Part shown: positions 7,981 to 15,953 of the stretch, one piece after another
How positions within the stretch are numbered: the stretch's first letter is position 1
Layout: every line of letters begins with the position of its first letter
Assembly (NCBI GenBank): GCA_012842935.1
Contig: DUSC01000088.1
Coordinates: forward strand, 1-53,253
From: Hyphomicrobiales bacterium
Lineage (GTDB): Bacteria > Pseudomonadota > Alphaproteobacteria > Rhizobiales > Rhizobiaceae
Direction of reading: 5' to 3'
Length of the DNA stretch: 53,253 nt
Notes under the pieces: model-generated
The model's input: only the letters and a program-made list of their open reading frames with translations
The model's database searches: none
What the model was told of the DNA's origin: nothing
Made by a program: the position numbers and the translations under genes

Positions 7981-8757
7981 ATGCGCGGTCTGGATGGAAA
8001 AGTCGCCATTGTCCCCGGCGGGGCGACGAAGATTGGACAGGCGGTGGTCGCCGCCTTCCGCAAGGCGGGCACGCGGGTGATGGTCGCCGACATCAATGCC
8101 GAGGCCGGCGCGGCCCTGGCCGGCGACGGCGTCGCCTTCCGGGCGACCGACCTGCGCGACGACGGACAGATTGCCGACCTGGTCAAGGCGACGAAGGAGG
8201 CGTTCGGCCGCATCGACTTCCTCGTCAACGTCGCCTGCACCTATGTCGACAACGGTGCCGGATCGACCCGCGCCGAGTGGCTGGAAGGCTTCAACGTCAA
8301 CGTCGTCGGATCAATCGTGCTGATGCAGGCCGCCCGCGAGGAACTGGCCAGGAACCGCGGCGCCATCGTCAATTTCGGCTCGATCTCCAGCCGCGTCGCC
8401 CAGACCGGCCGCTGGATCTACCCGGTCTCCAAGGCCGCCATCCTGCAGCTGACGCGCAACCAGGCGATGGATCTGGCGCCCGACGGCATCCGCGTCAACG
8501 CCGTCTCGCCGGGCTGGACTTGGTCGAACATCATGGACCAGCTGACCGGCGGCAACCGCGAGAAGACCGACCGCGTCGCCGCGCCGTTCCACCTGCTCAA
8601 GCGCACCGGCGACCCGGAGGAGGTCGCCTCCGCGGTGCTGTTCCTGTGCTCCGACGAGGCGAGCTTCATCACAGGCACCGACATCCGCGTCGACGGCGGC
8701 TACACGGCGATGGGCCCGGAGCGCGCCGACCCGGCGATCCCCCTGCTCATGGAGTGA
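7981..8757 (+). CDS. Short-chain dehydrogenase/reductase (first gene of the StyAB-type operon)
   Basis: A 258-residue classical SDR. The cofactor loop is PGGATKIG (12-19), a variant of TGxxxGxG; the NNAG motif is replaced by NVAC (83-86). The catalytic Ser134, Tyr147 and Lys151 are all present, so it should be an active NAD(P)-dependent dehydrogenase. A strong GAGGAGG-like ribosome site precedes the ATG. It is followed 68 bases later by a styrene/indole monooxygenase pair. In indole-degrading iif clusters an SDR oxidises the indole-2,3-dihydrodiol formed by the oxygenase, and that is the role I would propose here, by context only. Confidence 0.85.
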   Translation: MRGLDGKVAIVPGGATKIGQAVVAAFRKAGTRVMVADINAEAGAALAGDGVAFRATDLRDDGQIADLVKATKEAFGRIDFLVNVACTYVDNGAGSTRAEWLEGFNVNVVGSIVLMQAAREELARNRGAIVNFGSISSRVAQTGRWIYPVSKAAILQLTRNQAMDLAPDGIRVNAVSPGWTWSNIMDQLTGGNREKTDRVAAPFHLLKRTGDPEEVASAVLFLCSDEASFITGTDIRVDGGYTAMGPERADPAIPLLME

Positions 8758-8825
8758 GGCCGGGCGGACGGCGACGCCGACAACGAAAACGCAAACGAAA
8801 ACACCGAAAACGGCAAGAGGAGAAC

Positions 8826-10058
8826 ATGAGGAAGATCACCATCATCGGAGGCGGCCAGTCCGGCCTCCAGCTCGGCATCGGCCTTCTCAAGAACGGCTAC
8901 AAGGTGCGTGTCGTGCAGAACCGCACAGCGGAGGAAATCGAGAAGGGCAAGGTCCTCTCCAGCCAGTGCATGTTCCACAACGCCGTGCAGAACGAGCGCG
9001 ACCTCGGCATCGACTTCTGGTCCGACACCTGCCCGCCGGTCGAAGGCATCAACTTCATGGTGCCCTCGCCCGACAAGCCCGGCGAGAAGGTCATCGACTG
9101 GGTCGGCCGGCTCGACCGCAACGCCTACTCGGTCGACCAGCGCGTCAAGATCCCGCGCTGGATGGCCGAATTCGAGAAGCTCGGCGGCACGATAACCATA
9201 AAGGACGCCGGCGTCTCCGACCTCGAGCTCTATGCCCGCCAGGACGATTTGGTCATCGTCGCTTCGGGCAAGGGCGAGATCGGCCGGCTGTTCGAGCGCG
9301 ATGCGCAGAAATCGGCCTATGACAAGCCGATGCGCGCGCTGGCGCTGACCTATGTCACCGGCATGACGCCGCGCCCCGTTCACTCGGCCGTTTGCTTCAA
9401 CCTGATCCCGGGCGTCGGCGAGTACTTCGTCTTCCCGGCGCTGACGACCACCGGCGCCTGCGAGATCATGGTGTTCGAGGGCGTTCCCGGCGGGCCGATG
9501 GACTGCTGGGGTGACGTCAGGACGCCGGCCGAGCACCTCGCCACATCGAAGAGGATCCTCGAAACCTTCCTCCCCTGGGAGGCGGCCCGCTGCCGCAACG
9601 TCGAGCTCACCGACGAGAACGGCATTCTCGCCGGCCGTTTCCCCCCGACCATCCGCCATCCCGTCGCCACGCTGCCGTCCGGGCGCCAGGTGCTCGGCCT
9701 GGGCGATGCCGTCTGCCTCAACGACCCGATCACCGGCCAGGGATCGAACAACGCCTCGAAGGCCGCGGCCGTCTATCTGAAGCGCATCCTCGAGCGCGGC
9801 GACCGGCCCTTCGACGCTGCCTGGATGCAGGGTACCTTCGACGCCTTCTGGGACTACGCACAGTGGGTGGTCGCCTGGACCAACATGCTGCTCCTGCCGC
9901 CGCCGCCCTTCGTCCTGGAGATCATGGGCACGGCCTGCGTCGTCCCCAGCCTGGCACACCGCATGGCCAATGGCTTCGACGATCCGCGCGACTTCTTCCC
10001 GTGGTTCGCCGACCCCAACGCCGCCGCGTCCTATCTCGGCGAACTGAGGGCGGCCTGA
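8826..10058 (+). CDS. StyA-type FAD monooxygenase (styrene/indole epoxidase family)
   Basis: A 410-residue group E flavin monooxygenase. It opens with a Rossmann motif IIGGGQSG (6-13) and has the StyA-like segments SSQCMFHNAVQ and, near residue 300, LGLGDAVCLNDPITGQGSN, the FAD-binding GD region. These enzymes take reduced FAD from a separate reductase and epoxidise styrene or indole at the C2-C3 bond. The partner reductase gene starts 4 bases after its stop. With an SDR upstream and an AraC regulator opposite, the arrangement resembles indole-oxygenase clusters more than styrene catabolic ones, which would contain styrene-oxide isomerase. The ORF track fuses it with upstream out-of-gene sequence; ATG 8826 is the family start and follows AAGAGGAG. 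Confidence 0.88.
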   Translation: MRKITIIGGGQSGLQLGIGLLKNGYKVRVVQNRTAEEIEKGKVLSSQCMFHNAVQNERDLGIDFWSDTCPPVEGINFMVPSPDKPGEKVIDWVGRLDRNAYSVDQRVKIPRWMAEFEKLGGTITIKDAGVSDLELYARQDDLVIVASGKGEIGRLFERDAQKSAYDKPMRALALTYVTGMTPRPVHSAVCFNLIPGVGEYFVFPALTTTGACEIMVFEGVPGGPMDCWGDVRTPAEHLATSKRILETFLPWEAARCRNVELTDENGILAGRFPPTIRHPVATLPSGRQVLGLGDAVCLNDPITGQGSNNASKAAAVYLKRILERGDRPFDAAWMQGTFDAFWDYAQWVVAWTNMLLLPPPPFVLEIMGTACVVPSLAHRMANGFDDPRDFFPWFADPNAAASYLGELRAA

Positions 10059-10062
10059 GGCG

Positions 10063-10557
10063 ATGGGTATGGCCGTCGATCCCCAGACCTTCCGGACGGC
10101 CATGGGCCGCTTTCCGGGGGCGGTGACCATCATCACCGCCCGCTCGGCTACCGAGCGTCGCGGCATCACGGCGACGGCGGTGTGTTCGGTTTCGGCCGAA
10201 CCGCCGAGCCTTCTGGTCTGCGTCAATCGCAAGACCGGCACCTGCGCGAGTATCGATGAAAGCGGGGTCTTCAACATCAACCTGTTGCAGGACCCCTCTT
10301 CCGAACTGGCGATGCGCTTCGCCGGCGCCGGCGGGGCGACCGGCGAGGAAAAATTCGCCGTCGGCGATTGGGACGAAGACGCCCGGGGGCTGCCGATCCT
10401 GAAGGATGCGCTGGTCGCGTTCTGCTGCGAAGTCCGCGAGCGGGTCGACGCCGGCAGCCACGCGATCTTCATCGGCCAGATCGTCGACATCCGCCTGGGC
10501 GACGGCGTGCCGCTGCTCTACGAGCGCTCGCGCTTCCACCGGCTGACGCCGATCTGA
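10063..10557 (+). CDS. StyB-type flavin reductase
   Basis: A 164-residue flavin reductase of the HpaC/StyB fold. The start DPQTFRTAMGRFPGAVTIIT and the segments GITATAVCSVSAEPPSLLVC and FNINLL are typical. It supplies reduced FAD to the adjacent monooxygenase using NADH. It is last in the plus-strand operon and ends convergent with the ABC transporter operon, leaving 145 bases that contain a G/C-rich imperfect hairpin but no clear T-run. Confidence 0.9.
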   Translation: MGMAVDPQTFRTAMGRFPGAVTIITARSATERRGITATAVCSVSAEPPSLLVCVNRKTGTCASIDESGVFNINLLQDPSSELAMRFAGAGGATGEEKFAVGDWDEDARGLPILKDALVAFCCEVRERVDAGSHAIFIGQIVDIRLGDGVPLLYERSRFHRLTPI

Positions 10558-10702
10558 ACGTCTATGGCCTGCCGGACGAAAGGGCTACCTCTCCACCGCC
10601 GGAGCCTGCCCCCGGACGTCCGAAGCGCTGGTTCCTCCCCCGTTCGCGGCGGAGGGGGACGATGTGCAGCATGGCGGAGGGCGCGACTGAACGCCGCGCC
10701 CG

Positions 10703-11518
10703 TCAAGCCAGCCAGTTGGCCTGGTTGGGGTCGGGCAGCGGGATGGCGTCGAGGAGTTCGCGCGTATAGGCGGCCTGCGGCCGGTCGAACACGGTCTCGA
10801 CCGGCCCGTGTTCGACGATCCTGCCGCGGTAGAGCACCATCACGTGCGAGCACAGGCGGCGGATCACCGAGAGATCGTGGCTGATGAAGGCGAGGGTCAG
10901 GTCGAGCTCGCGCACCAGTTTTTCCAGGAGGTTCAACACCTGCGCCTGCGACGACACGTCGAGGCCGGAGACGATCTCGTCGGCGAGGATGAACTGCGGC
11001 CGCATGGCGATGGCGCGCGCGATGCCGACCCGTTGGCGTTGCCCGCCGGACAGCTCGTGCGGATAGCGCGACAGGAACGAGCGCGGCAGGCCGACGTGAT
11101 CGAGCGCCTCGGCGGCCCGTTCCTTCACCCGGTCGAAGCCGTTCAGCCGGAGCGGGCCGGTGATGATGGTGCTCACCCGGTGCCGCGGATTGAGGGAGGA
11201 CATCGGGTCCTGGAAGATCATCTGCGCCTGGCGGCGGAAGGGGCGGAGCGCGGCCTCGCCGAGATGACTGATGTCCTGGCCGGCAAACCTTATCGTCCCT
11301 CCCGTAGGCTCGATCAGCCTCAGCATGGTCCGCCCCAGCGTCGATTTGCCAGAGCCGGACTGGCCGACGATGCCGAGGATCGAGCCTCGACCGATGTCGA
11401 AGTCGAGCCGGTCGAGGATCTTGATCGGCGGCGCCTTGCCGAACAGCGGCTTGCGTGTCAAGTCGGGCAGGGCGACCTCGAGGCCGCGGACGCTGACCAG
11501 CGGCTCGTCCTCAGACAT
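10703..11518 (-). CDS. Dipeptide/oligopeptide-type ABC transporter ATPase (DppF-like)
   Basis: A 271-residue ATPase with Walker A GQSGSGKST, Q-loop FQDPMSSLNPR, signature LSGGQRQR, Walker B FILADEIVSGLD and H-loop SHDLSV. The DppF/OppF-type tail is present. It is the last gene of the transporter operon and overlaps the upstream ATPase gene by 8 bases. Both ATPases should form a heterodimer under the two permeases. The cargo is not certain: this family carries peptides, opines, glycosides or nickel. Confidence 0.93.
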   Translation of the reverse strand: MSEDEPLVSVRGLEVALPDLTRKPLFGKAPPIKILDRLDFDIGRGSILGIVGQSGSGKSTLGRTMLRLIEPTGGTIRFAGQDISHLGEAALRPFRRQAQMIFQDPMSSLNPRHRVSTIITGPLRLNGFDRVKERAAEALDHVGLPRSFLSRYPHELSGGQRQRVGIARAIAMRPQFILADEIVSGLDVSSQAQVLNLLEKLVRELDLTLAFISHDLSVIRRLCSHVMVLYRGRIVEHGPVETVFDRPQAAYTRELLDAIPLPDPNQANWLA

Positions 11519-12386
11519 GGCGCCACTCCCGGTCGGCTGCTTTCACCTCAGCATCGACGGAGGCGATGACGGCCTCGTCGACGGGCAGGAGCGAGGCGAA
11601 CGGATCCGTGTATTTCGGTGTCGCCGCAAGCAGCGCCTTCGAATAGGCGTGGCGAGGCTCCGCGAAGAATTCGCTCACCGCGCGGTCCTCCACCACCTTG
11701 CCCGAATAGAGCACCGAGAGCTTCTGGCAGACTTTCGAGACGACGCCGAGATCGTGGGTGACGAACAGCATCGCCGTGCCGTGGCGGGCCTGCATCTCGC
11801 GGATCAGCTTCAGGATCTGTTTCTGCACCGTCACGTCCAGCGCCGTGGTCGGCTCGTCGGCGATGATCAGCTTCGGGTTGGCGGCGAAGGCCGCGGCGAT
11901 CAGCACGCGCTGGCGCATGCCGCCCGACAGCTCGTGCGGATAGCTCGCCATGACCCGTTGCGGATTCTGGATCTGCACCTCGTCGAGCAGTTCCAATGCC
12001 CGCGCGCTGGCGTTCGCCTCGGTCCAGCCGAGAATGTCGACCAGCCGGTCGGTGATCTGCCGGCCGATCCGCCGCGACGGATTGAGCGCCGTCAGCGGGT
12101 CCTGCGGGATCAGCGCGGCGACGGTACCGATCGTCCGCCGCCGCTCCTTCTGCGGCATGGCAAGCAGATTCCTGCCGTCGAGCAGGATCTCGCCCTCGAC
12201 GATCGAGACGGCCGACGGCAGGATGCCGAGCACGGCCTTGCCGATCATGCTTTTGCCCGCGCCGCTCTCGCCGACCAGGCCGCGCACCTCACCGGCCTCG
12301 ACCGCTAGGTCGACGGACCGGAGCACGCGCTGCGATCCGCCGCGCAGGATGGCGCTGAGATTTCGGATGGCAAGGAAGGCGTTCAC
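11511..12386 (-). CDS. Dipeptide/oligopeptide-type ABC transporter ATPase (DppD-like)
   Basis: A 291-residue ATPase with Walker A GESGAGKSM, signature LSGGMRQR, Walker B LIIADEPTTALD and H-loop THDLGV. The ORF track runs to 12662, but the correct start is the GTG at 12386, whose GTGA overlaps the stop of the upstream permease; residues before it are antisense-frame noise. It pairs with the DppF-like ATPase. Walker A ends in GKSM in place of the commoner GKST/S, a change at the residue after the Mg-binding Ser, which is not expected to be inactivating. Confidence 0.92.
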   Translation of the reverse strand: MNAFLAIRNLSAILRGGSQRVLRSVDLAVEAGEVRGLVGESGAGKSMIGKAVLGILPSAVSIVEGEILLDGRNLLAMPQKERRRTIGTVAALIPQDPLTALNPSRRIGRQITDRLVDILGWTEANASARALELLDEVQIQNPQRVMASYPHELSGGMRQRVLIAAAFAANPKLIIADEPTTALDVTVQKQILKLIREMQARHGTAMLFVTHDLGVVSKVCQKLSVLYSGKVVEDRAVSEFFAEPRHAYSKALLAATPKYTDPFASLLPVDEAVIASVDAEVKAADREWRHV

Positions 12387-13234
12387 CGGAGCACCGGGTC
12401 GAATCGGTCCTTGAGGCCTTCGCCGAGCTGGCTGAAGGAAAGGACGGTGAGGAACAGCACGACCAGCGGGAACACCAGCACCCACCAGGCTTGGTAAACC
12501 GCGGTGCGACCCTCGGCGATCATGCCGCCCCAGGTTGGCGCGTCGGTCGAGATCGACAGGTTGACGAAGGACAGGATCGCCTCGACGATCACCGCGATGC
12601 CCATCTCCAGCGTCAGCAGGGCGACGATGGTAGGCAGCACGTTCGGTCCGATCTCGCGCCACAATATGCCCACCCTGCCCTGCCCGGCGACGACGGCGCT
12701 GGCGATGTAGTCCATCTTCGACTGGTTCATCGCCTCGGCGCGCACCACCCGGCAGAACCGTGTCCAGTCGATCACCACGATGGCGATGACGATCGAGGAC
12801 AGGCCGGTACCGAGGACCGCGATCAGCAGGATGGCGAACAGAACGGGCGGGAACGCCATCCAGATGTCGACGAGGCGCGAGATGAGGAGATCGGTGCGCC
12901 CGCGCAGATAGCCGGCCAGCAAGCCCAGCAACGAGCCGACGAAGCCGGTGGCGAGACCCGCGATCAGCGCGACGGTGAGCGCCACGCGCGATCCGTGGAT
13001 GATACGCGAGAGCACGTCGCGGCCGAGGCTGTCGGTGCCGAGCAGGTAGACGGGATCGGCACCGTGCATCCAGAAAGGCGGCAGCCTCGCGGCGAACAGA
13101 TCCTGCTCGAGGGGATCGTGCGGGCTTATCAGCGGAGCGGCGAGGGCCAGGAACAGGACGAACACCAGCCAGCTTGCCGAAAGGATCAGCCGCCAGCTCG
13201 CCCTGCGGCCGACCGCTCCGCGTCCGTCAAGCAT
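12383..13234 (-). CDS. ABC transporter permease (DppC-like)
   Basis: A 283-residue inner-membrane permease with about six transmembrane segments. The N-terminal OppC-like region carries LGTDSLGRDVLSRII and the EAA-type loop is seen around ALTLEMG and EAILSF. It pairs with the upstream DppB-like permease, whose stop it overlaps by 8 bases, while its own stop overlaps the DppD-like GTG by 4. Such tight overlaps indicate translational coupling. Confidence 0.92.
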   Translation of the reverse strand: MLDGRGAVGRRASWRLILSASWLVFVLFLALAAPLISPHDPLEQDLFAARLPPFWMHGADPVYLLGTDSLGRDVLSRIIHGSRVALTVALIAGLATGFVGSLLGLLAGYLRGRTDLLISRLVDIWMAFPPVLFAILLIAVLGTGLSSIVIAIVVIDWTRFCRVVRAEAMNQSKMDYIASAVVAGQGRVGILWREIGPNVLPTIVALLTLEMGIAVIVEAILSFVNLSISTDAPTWGGMIAEGRTAVYQAWWVLVFPLVVLFLTVLSFSQLGEGLKDRFDPVLR

Positions 13235-14237
13235 GGCGGAGCCTCGGATTGAGCAGGGCGTAAGTCATGTCGACCAGGAGGTTGATCAGCGTGAACATCA
13301 GGGCGAAGACCAGCACGATGCCCTGGATCAGCGGCAGGTCGCGGTTGATCACCGCGTCGATGGCCATGTTGCCGAGGCCTTCGTAGGAGAACAGCCGCTC
13401 GATGATGACGGTGCCGCCGACGAGGAAGGTGAACTGGACGCCGATCAGCGTCAGCGTCGGCAGGACGGCGTTGGGCAGGCTTTCCGACAGGATGACGTGG
13501 TTCTCGCTGTAGCCCTTGGTGCGCGCCAGCACGACGTAGTCGAGATGCATCGTCTCCTTCAGCGACTGTTTCAGCAGCTGGCTGACGATCGCCGCGAGCG
13601 GTATGGCGAGAGCCAGCGCCGGCATGAACATGTGTTTCAGGAGATCCCACCAGAGATCGAAGCGCAGCCGGACGATGCTCTCGAAGACGTAGAACTGGGT
13701 GACGAAGGGCAGCTCCGCCGAGGGCGAGATGCGACCCGATATGTGGAAGATCGGCATCAGAACGCCGAACAGCAGGATCAGTACCAGTGCCCAGAGGAAA
13801 TCGGGCACCGACAGGCCGACGCCGTTGGCGACGTCGATCGCCGCCTCGGTCTTGGTGCCGCGCCACAGCGTCCCGGCAAGCGCCGAGGCGCCGCCGATGA
13901 TCACGGCAATCACCAGCGCGAAGATCGACAGCTCCAGCGTTGCCGGCAGGCGCCCGAGAACCAGCGGCATGACCGGCTGGCGCAGCGAGATCGACGTGCC
14001 GAAGTCGCCGTGGATCACACCGGTCAGCCAGATCAGGAACTGCTCGGGGATCGACCTGTCGAGGCCGTAATGGGCGCTGAGTCTGGCGATGTCGGTTTCC
14101 GACGCACCGGGCGGCAGCATCATCGCGATCGGATTGCCGGGGACCACACGGATGACGAAGAAGACGACGACCGCTGCCCCGAACAGGGTCACGGCCATCG
14201 TCGCCAGTCGTAGCAGGAGGCTGCGCAACAACGTCAA
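13227..14237 (-). CDS. ABC transporter permease (DppB-like)
   Basis: A 336-residue permease with about six membrane spans. It has the DppB-typical N-terminus (VVFFVIRVVPGNP), the segment YGLDRSIPEQFLIWL and the loop YVVLARTKGYSE. The annotated ORF extends to 14369, but the hydrophobic protein starts near LLRSLLLRLATMAV; I chose the TTG at 14237, which has GAGGA 8 bases upstream. A short hairpin separates it from the substrate-binding-protein gene. The start codon is uncertain by a few residues. Confidence 0.88.
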   Translation of the reverse strand: MTLLRSLLLRLATMAVTLFGAAVVVFFVIRVVPGNPIAMMLPPGASETDIARLSAHYGLDRSIPEQFLIWLTGVIHGDFGTSISLRQPVMPLVLGRLPATLELSIFALVIAVIIGGASALAGTLWRGTKTEAAIDVANGVGLSVPDFLWALVLILLFGVLMPIFHISGRISPSAELPFVTQFYVFESIVRLRFDLWWDLLKHMFMPALALAIPLAAIVSQLLKQSLKETMHLDYVVLARTKGYSENHVILSESLPNAVLPTLTLIGVQFTFLVGGTVIIERLFSYEGLGNMAIDAVINRDLPLIQGIVLVFALMFTLINLLVDMTYALLNPRLRHA

Positions 14238-14278
14238 GCGGCGTGTCCTCGAAATCCCTCGGTCATGTCGGGCGGGCC

Positions 14279-14306
14279 GGGGCGACGTCCATTCCGGCGT
14301 CGCCCC
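14279..14306. repeat. 9-bp stem hairpin between binding-protein and permease genes
   Basis: GGGGCGACG (14279-14287) and CGTCGCCCC (14298-14306) are perfect inverted arms with a 10-base loop. In ABC operons, hairpins after the binding-protein gene often protect its mRNA and raise its level over the membrane components. There is no T-run on either strand, so read-through into the permease gene is expected. Confidence 0.5.
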
Positions 14307-14397
14307 CGCACCCGCCTCTCGGAATCCGCCCCCCCTCGCGGGCAAGAGCCCGTTGCCGAGCTCATGCACGGGCGGCCTGCCCCGATGTGCGTCCCGA

Positions 14398-15924
14398 TCA
14401 GGCCCGCTTCATCAGGTGCGGCAGCAACGCGCCCGAGGTGTGCGGCGTCACGCTGACGCCCGATACGTGCAGGATCGGCTGCACGTACTGGAACAGCGGG
14501 ATCACCAGGGCGTTTTCGGCGATGTAGCGGTCGACGGCCTTCCAGCCGGCGATACGCTTCTCCTCGTCGGCCTCGCCCCACAGCGGCGCGATCATGTCGA
14601 TCAGGTCCTTGCCGTCCCACACCGAGTGGGGCGACGGGCCGAACATGGCGAAGCCGGTCGAGGTGGTCGGGTCGGCGACCGAATTGCCCCAGTTGTAGAA
14701 CGCGGCGGGCGCCAGCTGGTCGGCGGCGCGCAGTTCGTAGTGCTTGGCGATCTCGTAGACCTCGATCTCGGCCTCGATGCCGACCTTGCGCCACAGGCCG
14801 ACGATCGCCTGGATGATCTCGTAGTCCTTCGGCTTGAAGCCGCGGGTCGTCTGGATCTTGAACTTCACCGGGTTTTCCGGCGAGAAGCCGGATTCCGCGA
14901 GCAGCTTCTTGGCCAGTTCGGGGTCGTAGGCGACAGTGATCGACGGGTCGTAGGCGAGATATTCCGGCGTCTCCAGCGTGTCGATCGGCACGCCGTAGCC
15001 CGACAGCAGGCGATCGACGAGAGTCTTCTTGTCGATGGCATGCGCCGCCGCCTTGCGCACGTTGGGATCGAGCATCGGCTCGACGTCGTTGAGGAAGATC
15101 ATGCCGATGTCGGAGATCGGCTTCGCCGTGCCGGCCAGTCCCTCCTTGCCCTTCAGGCGGTCGAACTCCTCGTAGGGCATCTCCAGCGTCACGTGGGCGT
15201 TGCCGGATTCGATCTCGGCGACGCGCGAGGTGGCATCTGTGACGAACTTGATCGTCACGGTCTCGAAGTCGGGCTTGCCGCCCCAGTAGTTCGGATTGGC
15301 CTTCAGGCGCACGAACGCGTTGCGCTCGAACTTCTCGACCATGTACGGGCCGGTGCCGATCGGCGCTGCCTCGAAGCCTTCGGCGCCGACCTTCTCGTAA
15401 TAGGCCTTCGGCAGCACGTAGCCGGTGAGGAAATACATCCACTTGAAGATGGTCGGCTCGAAGCGGGCGACGTCGGCGGTGACCTTGTTGCCCTCGGCCT
15501 TGATGTTGGTCAGCGTCGACCAGATGAACTGGATCGGGTTGCCGGTCTTCTCGTCGGCGGCCCGCGTCAGCGACCAGGCGACGTCCTCGGCGGTGAACGG
15601 CGATCCGTCATGCCAGGTGACCCCCTCGCGCACCGTCATCGACACCTTGGTCTTGTCTTCGTTCCAGCCCCATTCGGTGAGCAGGCCCGGCGCCGGCGAA
15701 AGATCCGGCTGCTGCAGGATGAACTGGTCGAACACCGACTGGTAGATGCCCTGGATCGTCGGGTTGACCGCCGAGGGGCCGACGGTCGGGTCCCACGACG
15801 GCAGGTTCACGTTGTAGGCGATGACCAGCTCGTCGATCGCCGCGGACGCCTTCGCCCCCAGCATGCCCAGCGCCACCGTCGCGGCCGACGCCTTCAGCAC
15901 CGTACGTCTCGAAATGGAATTCAT
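14398..15924 (-). CDS. Family-5 extracellular solute-binding protein, Tat-exported
   Basis: A 508-residue periplasmic binding protein of the peptide/nickel/opine family (SBP_bac_5). The start MNSISRRTVLKASAATVALG is a twin-arginine signal (SRRTVLK), so it should leave the cell folded through Tat. Typical landmarks follow: the domain-I segment LLTEWGWNEDKTKV, TVREGVTWHDGSPFTAEDV and, later, GTGPYMVEKF. A strong GGGGAGAAGGA ribosome site precedes the ATG. It lies 29 bases after the FAD oxidoreductase gene and is probably in the same operon, suggesting that the transported compound is the substrate of that enzyme or its pathway. The ligand cannot be read from the sequence. Confidence 0.92.
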   Translation of the reverse strand: MNSISRRTVLKASAATVALGMLGAKASAAIDELVIAYNVNLPSWDPTVGPSAVNPTIQGIYQSVFDQFILQQPDLSPAPGLLTEWGWNEDKTKVSMTVREGVTWHDGSPFTAEDVAWSLTRAADEKTGNPIQFIWSTLTNIKAEGNKVTADVARFEPTIFKWMYFLTGYVLPKAYYEKVGAEGFEAAPIGTGPYMVEKFERNAFVRLKANPNYWGGKPDFETVTIKFVTDATSRVAEIESGNAHVTLEMPYEEFDRLKGKEGLAGTAKPISDIGMIFLNDVEPMLDPNVRKAAAHAIDKKTLVDRLLSGYGVPIDTLETPEYLAYDPSITVAYDPELAKKLLAESGFSPENPVKFKIQTTRGFKPKDYEIIQAIVGLWRKVGIEAEIEVYEIAKHYELRAADQLAPAAFYNWGNSVADPTTSTGFAMFGPSPHSVWDGKDLIDMIAPLWGEADEEKRIAGWKAVDRYIAENALVIPLFQYVQPILHVSGVSVTPHTSGALLPHLMKRA

Positions 15925-15953
15925 GTCCTTCTCCCCTGCTTCGAGTGCATTTC

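Noticed and set aside
7818-10058. 746-residue plus-strand ORF
   Set aside because: The StyA family match begins at 8826. The upstream part overlaps the SDR in another frame and is Arg-rich out-of-frame sequence.
8700-10490. 596-residue minus-strand ORF
   Set aside because: Antisense to StyA/StyB, no recognisable domain.
10600-10680. Shared intergenic element CCTCCCCCG near 10636 and 51116
   Set aside because: The common part is short (about 12 bases) and flanks differ, so it is not enough to call a repeat family.
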